Shown one piece after another: positions 1 through 7,021 of a DNA stretch of 40,527 bases. This DNA is from Myxococcales bacterium. Lineage in GTDB: Bacteria; Myxococcota_A; Polyangia; Palsa-1104; JAEUJZ01. Where the stretch lies: positions 1 to 40,527 of the forward strand of contig JAEUJZ010000187.1 in the NCBI GenBank assembly GCA_016794505.1, in the 5' to 3' direction. The position numbers and the translations under genes were made by a program. Positions within the stretch are counted from its first letter, which is position 1, and each line of letters begins with the position of its first letter. A model generated the notes under the pieces. The model was not told the DNA's origin. It saw only the letters and a list, made by a program, of their open reading frames with translations, and searched no databases.

Positions 1-1
1 C

Positions 2-142
2 GGTCTGCGCATCACCGAGGTTCCGGTCCACTACTACCGTCGCAAAGGTGGCGAGTCGAAGATCTCGGCCACAATGAAGGGCACCGTGCAAGCCGGCGCC
101 AAGATCCTCTACACCATCCTCCGCCACTCGACCCAGCGCTAG
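2..142 (+). CDS. Glycosyltransferase family 2, C-terminal fragment (partial)
   Basis: Only the last 46 codons lie in the window, read in the frame starting at base 2 and ending at TAG 140-142. The segment has the pattern ITEVPVHYYRRKGGESKIS followed by a GTVQAG stretch and a basic tail. This pattern is typical of the end of dolichyl-phosphate-mannose-synthase-like GT2 enzymes, where a tyrosine/arginine-rich stretch and a GxSK motif follow the catalytic GT-A domain. Such enzymes transfer sugars to lipid carriers or glycans at the inner membrane. The stop overlaps that of the convergent Nudix gene, both sitting in the palindrome CTAG. The family call rests on this short tail alone, and the specific substrate cannot be told. 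Confidence 0.6.
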   Translation, partial: GLRITEVPVHYYRRKGGESKISATMKGTVQAGAKILYTILRHSTQR

Positions 143-591
143 TCTGTCGTGGCGGACAGGCCGGCACAGAGGGCGGCGCGCAGGAACTGGCCGACGTTTT
201 CTGGGGCGTCTAGATCCCCCATCGCGTCGACCCAGCGAAAGTCCGAAAACTCGTCGTTGGGCACGATCTCGATAGTGTCGACGTCGACGACAAAGACGAA
301 GTTCATATGCAGGCCCTTTGTGCCCGCGACGTGCTCTTCATAGCCCAGAAAGCCGGGCGGCGTGCCGGCAAAGTCGCTGGTCTTGGGAAAGCGCCCGCGC
401 AGGCCCGTTTCTTCAAAAAGCTCGCGCTGGGCGGCCTCAAGCGGCGTCTCGCCCGGCTGACACTCGCCACCAGGAGGCAGCCACACACCCAAGCGGCGAT
501 GCAGGATCAAAAGCGCCTTGCCGCCGCAGCGCGGATAGATTGCCACCGAATACGCGCGTCGCTGCATCGAGTTCTCGTTCGCCGATTGCAT
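139..591 (-). CDS. Nudix hydrolase
   Basis: A 150-residue protein, a normal size for a single-domain Nudix enzyme. It hydrolyses nucleoside diphosphates linked to another moiety, using a metal-binding helix. The Nudix box GX5EX7REUXEEXGU is complete at about residues 42-64 (G42, E48, then RELFEETGL at 56-64). The preceding VWLPPGGE stretch is the usual lead-in. The substrate (8-oxo-dGTP, ADP-ribose, other) is not readable. The first Met is at 591; a second Met at residue 9 (567) would also leave the fold intact. It diverges from the acetyltransferase at 624 and converges with the glycosyltransferase. I see no clear Shine-Dalgarno sequence before either Met. Confidence 0.85.
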   Translation of the reverse strand: MQSANENSMQRRAYSVAIYPRCGGKALLILHRRLGVWLPPGGECQPGETPLEAAQRELFEETGLRGRFPKTSDFAGTPPGFLGYEEHVAGTKGLHMNFVFVVDVDTIEIVPNDEFSDFRWVDAMGDLDAPENVGQFLRAALCAGLSATTD

Positions 592-608
592 GGGGTGTCC
601 GTGCTCGT

Positions 609-614
609 TAGCCT
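609..614 (+). promoter_or_regulatory. Candidate -10 box TAGCCT for a leaderless acetyltransferase mRNA
   Basis: TAGCCT fits TAnnnT and ends 9 nt before ATG 624, so transcription would begin at or next to the start codon. No Shine-Dalgarno sequence is present. No good -35 match was found. It is one of a recurrent set in this window. Confidence 0.3.
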
Positions 615-623
615 GTGTCGGCC

Positions 624-1196
624 ATGCAGATTCCTTCGCTTCGTGGGCCGCGTCTACTTTTGCGACCGTGGCAGGACACGGACATAGATCCCTTCGTCGC
701 GCTCAATGCCGATCCGGTGGTGATGCAGCACTTCCCCAGCGTCCTATCCCGCGACGAGACGCTGGCATCGCTTGCGCGCATTCACGCCCACTTCGCGACA
801 CACGGCTATGGCGTCTGGGTCGTGTCACACCCTGGTGAGGCGGACTTCCTGGGCTTTGTCGGCATCTATCACCCGACGTTTACCGCTCACTTCACGCGCC
901 CCGAAGCGCCCTGCCTTGAGATTGCCTGGCGCCTGGTCCCTGCCGCCTGGGGCAAAGGCTATGCAACCGAAGGCGCCCGCCTGTCGCTGCGCCACGCCTT
1001 TTCCGTCCTGGGCGCAGACGAGGTCGTATCGCTGACCGTCCCCAGCAACGAGCGCTCGCGAGCCGTCATGCAGCGCCTGGGTATGCAGCACAGCCCCGCG
1101 GACGACTTCGATCACCCGCGCCTTCCCGAGGGGCATCCCCTGCGCCGCCACGTCTTGTACCGGCTGCCGCGCTCGCGCTTTGTCGACGTGCTGTGA
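624..1196 (+). CDS. GNAT N-acetyltransferase (RimJ/RimL type)
   Basis: A 190-residue acetyl-CoA-dependent N-acetyltransferase. It opens with the RimJ/RimL-like strand LRGPRLLLRPWQDTDIDPF. The central block EIAWRLVPAAWGKGYATEG contains the acetyl-CoA pyrophosphate-binding loop (Q/R-x-x-G-x-G/A as WGKGYA), and NERSRAVMQRLGM is the usual C-terminal signature of the family. Targets in this family range from ribosomal protein N-termini to antibiotics and amino acids; none can be assigned here. I chose ATG 624 over the in-frame GTG 615 because a -10-like TAGCCT ends just upstream. Its stop lies 2 bp from the stop of the convergent MlaF-like gene. Confidence 0.85.
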   Translation: MQIPSLRGPRLLLRPWQDTDIDPFVALNADPVVMQHFPSVLSRDETLASLARIHAHFATHGYGVWVVSHPGEADFLGFVGIYHPTFTAHFTRPEAPCLEIAWRLVPAAWGKGYATEGARLSLRHAFSVLGADEVVSLTVPSNERSRAVMQRLGMQHSPADDFDHPRLPEGHPLRRHVLYRLPRSRFVDVL

Positions 1197-1198
1197 CG

Positions 1199-1951
1199 CT
1201 AGAAGCCCGGCGTCTCCATCGGGCCTTCGGACAGGCCGCGCACGAACTGCTGCACCACCGCGTCGCTGCTGACGCGAAGCTCAGACGGTGTCCCCAGCGC
1301 ATGCACGCGCCCCTGATACAGAAACGCGATGCGGTCGGCGATCGAAAAGATCGACGTCAGGTCGTGCGACACGACGACGCAGGTGACGTTCAGCGTCTCT
1401 TTTAGCTCGCGGATCAGCGCATCCACGCGGCGGGCCGATACCGGGTCCAGGCCGGTAGTAGGCTCGTCGAACAGCAGGCACTCGGGCTCTAGCGTCAGCG
1501 CCCTGGCAATCGCCACGCGCTTGCGCATCCCGTCGGACAGCGCAGCCGGGAAGGCCTCGGCGAAATCACGCATATGGACGCGATCCAAGAAGCCCAGCGC
1601 CCGCTCACGCGCCTGCGCCTGCGAGAGCTTCCTGTGCTTGGACAGCGGCAGCGCGACGTTGTCGACGACCGACAGCGAATCAAACAGCGTCGAGTGCTGA
1701 AACACCATGGCGCAGCGACGGCGGACTGCATAAAACTCCGACTCTTCTAGCTGATCGACGCGCTGGCCGTCGAACCACACCTCGCCGCGATCCAGACGCA
1801 GAAGGCCGATGACGTGCTTGATCGTCACCGACTTGCCAACGCCCGAGGCACCGATGATGAACAGGATCTCGCCGCGCTGGATCGACAGCGTCAGCCCCCG
1901 CAGGACCGTCTGCCCGCTGAAGGCTTTCCAGACATTTAGGAACTCGATCAT
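1199..1951 (-). CDS. mlaF: ABC transporter ATP-binding protein, MlaF type
   Basis: A 250-residue ATPase of the Mla/MCE lipid-transport family, which energises phospholipid movement between inner and outer membrane. Walker A is GASGVGKS (34-41), the Q-loop is Q85 and the ABC signature is LSDGM (139-143), a one-residue variant of LSGGM. Walker B is LLFDEPTTGLDP (159-170) and the H-loop is H196. The start of the protein (IEFLNVWKAF) and the GASGVGKSVTIKHVIGLL block are MlaF-like. The start codon overlaps the stop of the antiporter gene by 4 nt (ATGA), so the two are translationally coupled. No permease (MlaE) or MCE protein (MlaD) lies nearby, so it either serves an unlinked transporter or has been recruited elsewhere. 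Confidence 0.85.
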   Translation of the reverse strand: MIEFLNVWKAFSGQTVLRGLTLSIQRGEILFIIGASGVGKSVTIKHVIGLLRLDRGEVWFDGQRVDQLEESEFYAVRRRCAMVFQHSTLFDSLSVVDNVALPLSKHRKLSQAQARERALGFLDRVHMRDFAEAFPAALSDGMRKRVAIARALTLEPECLLFDEPTTGLDPVSARRVDALIRELKETLNVTCVVVSHDLTSIFSIADRIAFLYQGRVHALGTPSELRVSSDAVVQQFVRGLSEGPMETPGF

Positions 1952-3270
1952 GCGCTGGCTCGCTTCCGTGGGACCTCGACCTCGCGCGGCGGCAGATCGG
2001 GACGCAGCGAGGACGAAAGAAGCGGCAGACCCGCCGCAGCCATGCGGCGCAGAAGCGGCGTCGTCATCAGGTTCTTCAGCATCGCCGCCCCCACCAAGAC
2101 CGAAAACAGCGACGAGGGAATCACGCCGAGATCGAGCCCGATATTGAGCAGGATCAGCACCATCAGGCCCGGCGTGTTGAGCAAGAGCGCTAGGCCTCCG
2201 CTCTCACGCGGGCTCAGGCCGGACAGGCGCGAGACCGCATAGGCTGGCCCCGCCGTCGCCAGCGTCCCAAGCAGCGTCACGCCCAGGCAGCACAGAAACA
2301 GCGTCCCCGAAAGCTGCGATAGATCGGCGCGCAGCCCGGTGTACGTAAAGAACAGCGGCAGGAAATACAGGATCGTTAGATCGTGCAGCCGGTCCGAGAC
2401 CGCGTGCGCCAAGCGTCGCTGCGACGACAGCGCGACACCGGCCAGAAACGCGCCGAAGATCGCGAAGATGCCGATGTGACTCGTGGCCGCCGCGCACAGC
2501 GTAAGGCCAATCAGAAGCCCCGACAGCAGCGTCGGGTGGGGCTTGCCATCGACGTAGCCATAGCGCTCTTCCGCCCAGCGCGTGAGTCGCCGCCCCAGCG
2601 TCAGCACCCCCCCGCCCAAAAGCACAGTCAGGCCGATCATGCGAGCAAACTGGGCATAGTCGACCGGCGGCCGCGCGATGCCGACGATCAGCGTCAACAG
2701 AAACCAGGTACACAGATCCTTGGCGGCTCCCGTCGTGATCGCCAGCACGCCCATGCGCGTTGTCGTCAGCGATAGCTCCATCAAGAGGCGGCCCATGATC
2801 GGGATGGCGGTGATGGCCATGGTGATGCCGACGAACAGCGCGTACGCGATGAAGCCCTTTTGCCCCGGCACCACGCGCCACAGCCAGATCGAAAGCAGCG
2901 CCCCCATCGCGACTGGAAAAAGCAGCGTCGATACAGCCAAGAGCGCGACCTTGTTTCGGTGCTTGGGGATCTCGCTGTAATCGAACTCCATGCCGATCAA
3001 AAAGAGGGTCAGGATCAGCGCGATGTGACTGAGGAAAGGCAGGATCGGCGGCCCCTCGGGCACGAACAGGGCGCGAAACGTCGATGGCGCCAGCCAGCCG
3101 AACAGCGAGGGTCCCAACAGCACGCCGGCTGCGATCTCACCGATCGACTGCGACTGGCCCAGGCGGCGGAACAGCAGGCCCATGCCACGAGCACTCACCA
3201 AGATGACGGCGATCTGCAAAAGAAGCTGAACCAAGACGTGCTCGGTCGAGGCGTGAAATGCGGTCTGCAT
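1948..3270 (-). CDS. Cation:proton antiporter, CPA2/Kef type without regulatory domain
   Basis: A 440-residue polytopic membrane protein with about 12 hydrophobic segments spread over the whole length. The CPA2 signature GEIAAGVLLGPS is at residues 44-55, after a first helix near 14-34. These proteins exchange Na+ or K+ for protons across the inner membrane. The protein stops shortly after the last helix, with only a short charged tail. It therefore lacks the RCK/TrkA-N nucleotide-binding domain seen in KefB/KefC and resembles NapA-like forms. A Shine-Dalgarno sequence, AGGAAG, lies 4 nt before ATG 3270, overlapping the upstream gene's stop (TAG at 3280-3278). The transported ion is not determinable. 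Confidence 0.85.
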   Translation of the reverse strand: MQTAFHASTEHVLVQLLLQIAVILVSARGMGLLFRRLGQSQSIGEIAAGVLLGPSLFGWLAPSTFRALFVPEGPPILPFLSHIALILTLFLIGMEFDYSEIPKHRNKVALLAVSTLLFPVAMGALLSIWLWRVVPGQKGFIAYALFVGITMAITAIPIMGRLLMELSLTTTRMGVLAITTGAAKDLCTWFLLTLIVGIARPPVDYAQFARMIGLTVLLGGGVLTLGRRLTRWAEERYGYVDGKPHPTLLSGLLIGLTLCAAATSHIGIFAIFGAFLAGVALSSQRRLAHAVSDRLHDLTILYFLPLFFTYTGLRADLSQLSGTLFLCCLGVTLLGTLATAGPAYAVSRLSGLSPRESGGLALLLNTPGLMVLILLNIGLDLGVIPSSLFSVLVGAAMLKNLMTTPLLRRMAAAGLPLLSSSLRPDLPPREVEVPRKRASA

Positions 3271-3277
3271 GGTCTTC

Positions 3278-4177
3278 CTAGTCCAGGGCCCAGCGGCTGT
3301 CGGAGAAGGCTGGGTTCAATAACGCCTGCGGTTCATCGAGGCCCGCTACAAAGCGCGCCCACTGCCCACGATCGCGTCGCGGGATACAGGCCCAGGCCGA
3401 GCGCGCCACGATCAGCGGCCCGCGCAGCGAACAAGTCATCGCCAGCACTGCGGCGTTGAGGGCATCGAGCACGACTATGCACTGGCGCCAAAGCTCGCGA
3501 CCGACACTCGGCGCGGCGTGCGCGAAATAGTTCCGTGCAAGCTCGGCCTCGCGCTCGCTCTGTCGCATCAGCTCGGGCAGGCGACAGCGCTGCGCCATCT
3601 CGGCGGAATAGACGCACTGCTGCACTTCGTTGAGCGCCGCGCAGATCTGCCAGCGCACGCGCGCATCGTCGAGCGTCCCGCTCTGCAGAAAGCGCGAGAA
3701 CGCCTCGGGAAAGTCGAAGTGGGGCGTAAAGCCGGGCGGAATGTGCAGGTGGCGGCGCTCAAGCCAGGGGAAGTCGCGGGCCAGACACGCCTGCACGTCG
3801 CTGCGCAGCCCGGACCGAAAGCGTACGCCTGCCGCCAAGACGGCCCGCAGCGTCGATAACACAGCCAGGCGCCGCAGGGGCCTAGGCAGCGTCCCCACCG
3901 ACTGATAGATCAGCGCGGCAAAGCCTGTGATCTCGGCCCGCGTCGGCTGTGCGAGGGCACGCCACGCCGCGATCAGGCGATCGATGTCTCCGATCTGATA
4001 GGCCGCATACGACGCATCGACCTCTTCATCGGGCACGAGGCGAAAGAAGCGCAGACGCGATACCTGCGGCAGCACGACCTGATCGAAGTCCGGCATGCCA
4101 GCCGACTCGACCGCGGCCTGCGCCCACGGCGGCGGGCCAGCGGACACGGACACGCGAGGCAAAGACGGAGGCAGCAT
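3278..4177 (-). CDS. Unknown protein, possible distant AhpD-like fold
   Basis: About 299 residues, soluble, rich in Arg, Ala and Leu, with no signal peptide or membrane helix. I do not recognise the family with confidence. A helical block at about residues 175-230 (AALNEVQQCVYSAEMAQRC, then an acidic helix and NYFAHA) resembles the layout of AhpD/carboxymuconolactone-decarboxylase proteins, where a Cys-bearing helix follows an Ala/Asn segment. The usual CxxC is missing; only a single Cys at the QQC position fits. Possible starts are TTG 4186, ATG 4177 and ATG 4096. I chose 4177 because codons between 4177 and 4096 still show GC-rich third positions. None has a clear Shine-Dalgarno sequence. 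It lies 7 bp upstream of the antiporter gene, which suggests one operon. Confidence 0.6.
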   Translation of the reverse strand: MLPPSLPRVSVSAGPPPWAQAAVESAGMPDFDQVVLPQVSRLRFFRLVPDEEVDASYAAYQIGDIDRLIAAWRALAQPTRAEITGFAALIYQSVGTLPRPLRRLAVLSTLRAVLAAGVRFRSGLRSDVQACLARDFPWLERRHLHIPPGFTPHFDFPEAFSRFLQSGTLDDARVRWQICAALNEVQQCVYSAEMAQRCRLPELMRQSEREAELARNYFAHAAPSVGRELWRQCIVVLDALNAAVLAMTCSLRGPLIVARSAWACIPRRDRGQWARFVAGLDEPQALLNPAFSDSRWALD

Positions 4178-4269
4178 GGCGCGCAATTCGGCGGCAGCAT
4201 ATGCGCCCCCACGCGGCGACCCAACTAGAAACCGCGCCCCCCCACTCAGCCGGCCAGCCCCCTGCCTCC

Positions 4270-4288
4270 CGTACCAGGTCCCGCAACC
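4270..4288. repeat. Decayed unit at the left edge of the 22-bp array
   Basis: The 19 bp CGTACCAGGTCCCGCAACC align to the unit with a 3-bp deletion (GAG) inside the AGGAGG core and a C for the first G. This is consistent with decay of an end unit outside the homogenised core. Confidence 0.6.
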
Positions 4289-4618
4289 GATATCACGAGG
4301 TCGAGCGACCGGTATCAGGAGGTCGAGAGACCGGTATCAGGAGGTCATGCCACCGGTATCAGGAGGTCATGCCACCGGTATCAGGAGGTCATGCCACCGG
4401 TATCAGGAGGTCCTGCGACCGGTACCAGGAGGTCGAGCGACCGGTATCAGGAGGTCCTGCCACCGGTATCAGGAGGTCATGCCACCGGTATCAGGAGGTC
4501 ATGCCACCGGTATCAGGAGGTCATGCCATCGGTACCAGGAGGTCATGCCACCGGTATCAGGAGGTCATGCCACCGGTATCAGGAGGTCATGCCACCGGTA
4601 TCAGGAGGTCGAGCGACC
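4289..4618. repeat. 22-bp tandem repeat array, 15 units
   Basis: Fifteen head-to-tail units of exactly 22 bp, with no spacers. Each unit is GGTATCAGGAGGTC followed by an 8-bp tail. Tails are ATGCCACC in units 3, 4, 5, 9, 10, 12, 13 and 14; GAGCGACC in 1, 7 and 15; GAGAGACC in 2; CTGCGACC in 6; CTGCCACC in 8; and ATGCCATC in 11. Units 7 and 12 begin GGTACC, and unit 1 begins GATATCACG. A decayed unit with a 3-bp deletion precedes it (4270-4288). Each junction ending in ACC makes the palindrome ACCGGT. The array lies between two minus-strand genes, 18 bp after the stop of the membrane protein at 4637. All plus-strand frames are open because 22 is not a multiple of 3 and the unit lacks stops on that strand. 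I regard it as non-coding. Confidence 0.97.
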
Positions 4619-4636
4619 TCGTGTACGCGAGCGCAC

Positions 4637-5233
4637 TTATCGAAGCAGGTGGCGACGTACCAGCGCTTCGAAGGCCAAGAACGAGCCGATGCATAAGCTG
4701 GGGACGGACCCCCACAGCGTCACTCCGACGAACAGCACGAACAGGGTATCGACGGTGTGCTCCCTTCCGGCGAGTTGTAGGCCCATCAGCATGCCGGGGC
4801 CATAAAAGATCGCGGTTCCAAGCGCAGCACTGCCCTCGACACTCGACTCGGGAGCCACCGCGAACCAGGCCCGCCAGATCAGCCCAAATAAGCCTACGAG
4901 GGTGACACTGGTCAGAATCATGACGAACAGCCACGTCTGATCGGCGATCTGCGCATGCAGCTTCGTCCGCACGGCCGGGTGCAGCGTCGAGTACAGGACC
5001 AGCGCGCTGGCTCCCAGGACGAGAGCCGGCGCCACCAGCACAGGCAGCCGTCGCGTGGGCTGGGGCGGACGAAACGACCACAGCTTGCTCAGCCCGACGA
5101 GCGCCGCGGCCGCGATCGCGTAGCACAGCGGCGCGCAGACCATGCCAAGGGCAAACCAGGCCTCGGTCTCGACGCAGCCGGACAAGAGAAGCACGCAAAG
5201 CAGCCAACCTTTCCGACGATTGCGCAGATGCAT
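4637..5233 (-). CDS. Small multi-pass membrane protein with N-terminal lipobox
   Basis: A 198-residue protein of unknown family. It begins with a basic n-region (MHLRNRRKGW), a hydrophobic stretch and LLLSGC, a good lipobox with Cys at residue 20. This suggests processing by signal peptidase II. About five further hydrophobic segments follow, at roughly 26-48, 65-82, 100-122, 135-155 and 160-188. A lipobox ahead of several membrane helices is unusual, so the Cys may instead lie inside a first helix. The start ATG 5233 is preceded 6 nt upstream by GACAAT, a near -10 element. It ends next to the 22-bp repeat array, so read-through transcription would carry the array's minus-strand sequence. Confidence 0.65.
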   Translation of the reverse strand: MHLRNRRKGWLLCVLLLSGCVETEAWFALGMVCAPLCYAIAAAALVGLSKLWSFRPPQPTRRLPVLVAPALVLGASALVLYSTLHPAVRTKLHAQIADQTWLFVMILTSVTLVGLFGLIWRAWFAVAPESSVEGSAALGTAIFYGPGMLMGLQLAGREHTVDTLFVLFVGVTLWGSVPSLCIGSFLAFEALVRRHLLR

Positions 5234-5239
5234 CGCCGG

Positions 5240-5245
5240 ATTGTC
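5240..5245 (-). promoter_or_regulatory. Candidate -10 box GACAAT before the lipobox membrane protein
   Basis: On the minus strand GACAAT (one mismatch from TACAAT) ends 6 nt before ATG 5233. The short distance predicts a leaderless transcript. No Shine-Dalgarno sequence is present. Confidence 0.3.
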
Positions 5246-5296
5246 GCACGCCGGGCCAGCCCTGGAAACGACGACGCAGGCCTGGTGCTTTCGCGC

Positions 5297-5326
5297 TTGG
5301 AGGCGCTGACTCGTCTGCGATAGGCT
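5297..5326 (+). promoter_or_regulatory. Candidate promoter of the halogenase-like gene
   Basis: TTGGAG (5297-5302), an 18-bp spacer and TAGGCT (5321-5326) form a plausible housekeeping promoter. The -10 ends 8 nt before ATG 5335, so a transcript would be leaderless or nearly so. No Shine-Dalgarno sequence precedes the ATG. Confidence 0.4.
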
Positions 5327-5334
5327 GCCCGCCC

Positions 5335-6987
5335 ATGGATACCGAGACGAGCACCGCGGAGACCGACGTCGTCATCATCGGCGGCAACCTGCTGGGTTCG
5401 ATGGCAGCCATCATGCTGCAGCGACGGGGCGTAAAGACCGTCGTGCTAGAGGCGCGGCCGGCCGGCAAAGAGCAGAAAGTCATCGTCGGCGAGGCGATTA
5501 CCGAAGGCAGCAGCGTCTTTCTGCGCCACGAAATCGGTATGACGGACTGGCTGAACGCACAGGCTTTCCGCAAGTTCGGCTTTGACTTCCTGACGGTGCC
5601 ACGCGTTGGCTCGCCGCCCGAGACCTTTGAGGACTGCCACGAGCTGATGCTGTCGACGCTGCCGCTGGAGCGCATCCCGGCAGCCTTTCGCTGTCTGATC
5701 CCGACGTATCACGTCGAGCGCACGACGATGAACCGCTATGTCGTCGACCTGGCCAAGCAGGAAGGCGCCGACTATCACCATGGCGCGCACGTCGAGCATG
5801 TCGCGTTCGCGGCCGCGGCCCAGGCCGGGCGCCCGCACGAGGTGCGCTATACGCAGGATGGGGAGGTCCGCCGCGTGCGCTGTCGCTGGGTCATCGACTG
5901 CAGTGGCCGACGCGCGGTCTTGTCGCGGCAGCTTGGCCTGTATCGCTCGGTGCAGAGCGACCTGGACACCGCATCGGTGTGGAATCGCTTTTCTGGCGTT
6001 GAGGACGACCCGACGCCCTGGCTGGGCTTCCACGGCATCGACCGCCGCAAGCACACAGTCCACATGACGGGCCCTGGCTTTTGGATCTGGTGGATCCACC
6101 AGCGGAACGACATGACCTCAGTCGGCATTAGCTGGGACAACGAGCGCTATCAGCCCGATGTGAAGACCGATGACCGCGGCTTCTTCGAGATGATGAGCAA
6201 GTTCCCGCCGGTCCTCAAGATGCTCAAGGGCGCGACGGCACGCGAGCCATACCAGTACTATGCCCACCTGCCCTATCAGAGCCAGCGCTGGATCGGCACC
6301 GAGGGCTTTACCCTGATCGGCGATGCAGCCTGGTTCACCGACGCGCTGTATTCCATCGGCATCGAGACCGGCTGCCGTCAGCTGGTCATGGCCATCCCAC
6401 TCATCGTCGCGGCGGCCCAGGGTGGGACCCCGTGTGAAAAGACCATCGCCGGCTTGAATGGCGAATTCGAGGTCTGCCAGCGCAGCGTGCTGGAGCTAAA
6501 CCGCTACAAATACAAGCACGCCTGGGGCAGCCCGCATGCGCTGATGCAGACGGCGGTGTATGAGCTTGGCGAGATTGCGGAGCTGTATTACCTGCGCGAC
6601 AAGGCGGACTGGCGGCCCGAGATGCTGCAGAAGCACTACCGCCTGCAGTGGCACTGTCCGAAGCGACGCGAGAAGCTCTTGCGCTTCCTGCGCGGGTCCG
6701 AGCCGAGCTGCGATCTCGACCTGCAGCCAGGGGCCACGCTGCTCAAAAAGGCGCTGCTTCCGTCGCGAGCGGCCTATGCCTCGACCTGGCCGCTGTGGCA
6801 GCTTCGCGCCGGGCTGCCGCGGTTCTTTCAGCTGGTGCGAAGCTGGGCCTATTCCGAGCGCATCGCCCAGCGCCAGCGCCTCTGGCCCGATGTCTTGGGT
6901 TGGATGGCGACCTCGCCCCACGCCGTGCCGCAGTTCGCCCCGCCCCCACGCCCAGAAAAGCTCTCGGCCTCGTCGTCCGCCTCCTAG
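5335..6987 (+). CDS. Flavin-dependent halogenase/monooxygenase-like protein
   Basis: A 550-residue FAD protein. The N-terminal dinucleotide-binding loop is VVIIGGNLLGS (12-22), with the acidic strand end VVLEA (36-40). A GE pair follows at VGEAITEGS (51-59). K80 in QAFRKFGF sits where tryptophan halogenases keep the lysine that forms the chloramine or guides HOCl. GFWIWWIH (248-255) matches the halogenase motif GxWxWxIP except that the final Pro is His. GFTLIGDAAWFTDALYSIGI is the second FAD motif. About 170 residues follow the FAD domain, rich in Arg and Leu. Halogenases use FADH2, O2 and halide, but no flavin reductase or biosynthetic cluster is adjacent, so the substrate and even true halogenation remain open. 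Confidence 0.7.
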   Translation: MDTETSTAETDVVIIGGNLLGSMAAIMLQRRGVKTVVLEARPAGKEQKVIVGEAITEGSSVFLRHEIGMTDWLNAQAFRKFGFDFLTVPRVGSPPETFEDCHELMLSTLPLERIPAAFRCLIPTYHVERTTMNRYVVDLAKQEGADYHHGAHVEHVAFAAAAQAGRPHEVRYTQDGEVRRVRCRWVIDCSGRRAVLSRQLGLYRSVQSDLDTASVWNRFSGVEDDPTPWLGFHGIDRRKHTVHMTGPGFWIWWIHQRNDMTSVGISWDNERYQPDVKTDDRGFFEMMSKFPPVLKMLKGATAREPYQYYAHLPYQSQRWIGTEGFTLIGDAAWFTDALYSIGIETGCRQLVMAIPLIVAAAQGGTPCEKTIAGLNGEFEVCQRSVLELNRYKYKHAWGSPHALMQTAVYELGEIAELYYLRDKADWRPEMLQKHYRLQWHCPKRREKLLRFLRGSEPSCDLDLQPGATLLKKALLPSRAAYASTWPLWQLRAGLPRFFQLVRSWAYSERIAQRQRLWPDVLGWMATSPHAVPQFAPPPRPEKLSASSSAS

Positions 6988-7021
6988 CGCGACTCGCTCA
7001 CGTCCGGCCTGTCGGTCCTGA

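Noticed and set aside
139..142. Two convergent genes sharing the stop palindrome CTAG
   Set aside because: Real but a common economy in dense GC-rich genomes; no special function implied.
4289..4618. CRISPR array
   Set aside because: Units are contiguous with no unique spacers and there are no cas genes.
4289..4618. Plasmid-type iterons (22-bp direct repeats at a replication origin)
   Set aside because: The unit length fits, but there is no rep gene, no adjacent AT-rich unwinding region and the context is chromosomal.
3949..4905. Long plus-strand reading frames through the 22-bp array encoding 22-residue repeats
   Set aside because: All three plus frames are open simply because the unit has no stop on that strand and 22 is not a multiple of 3. 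The frames overlap well-supported minus-strand genes.
4587..5675. Minus-strand 362-residue frame
   Set aside because: It overlaps the membrane protein in another frame and the start of the halogenase-like gene, and has low-complexity Arg/Ala composition typical of shadow frames in GC-rich DNA.
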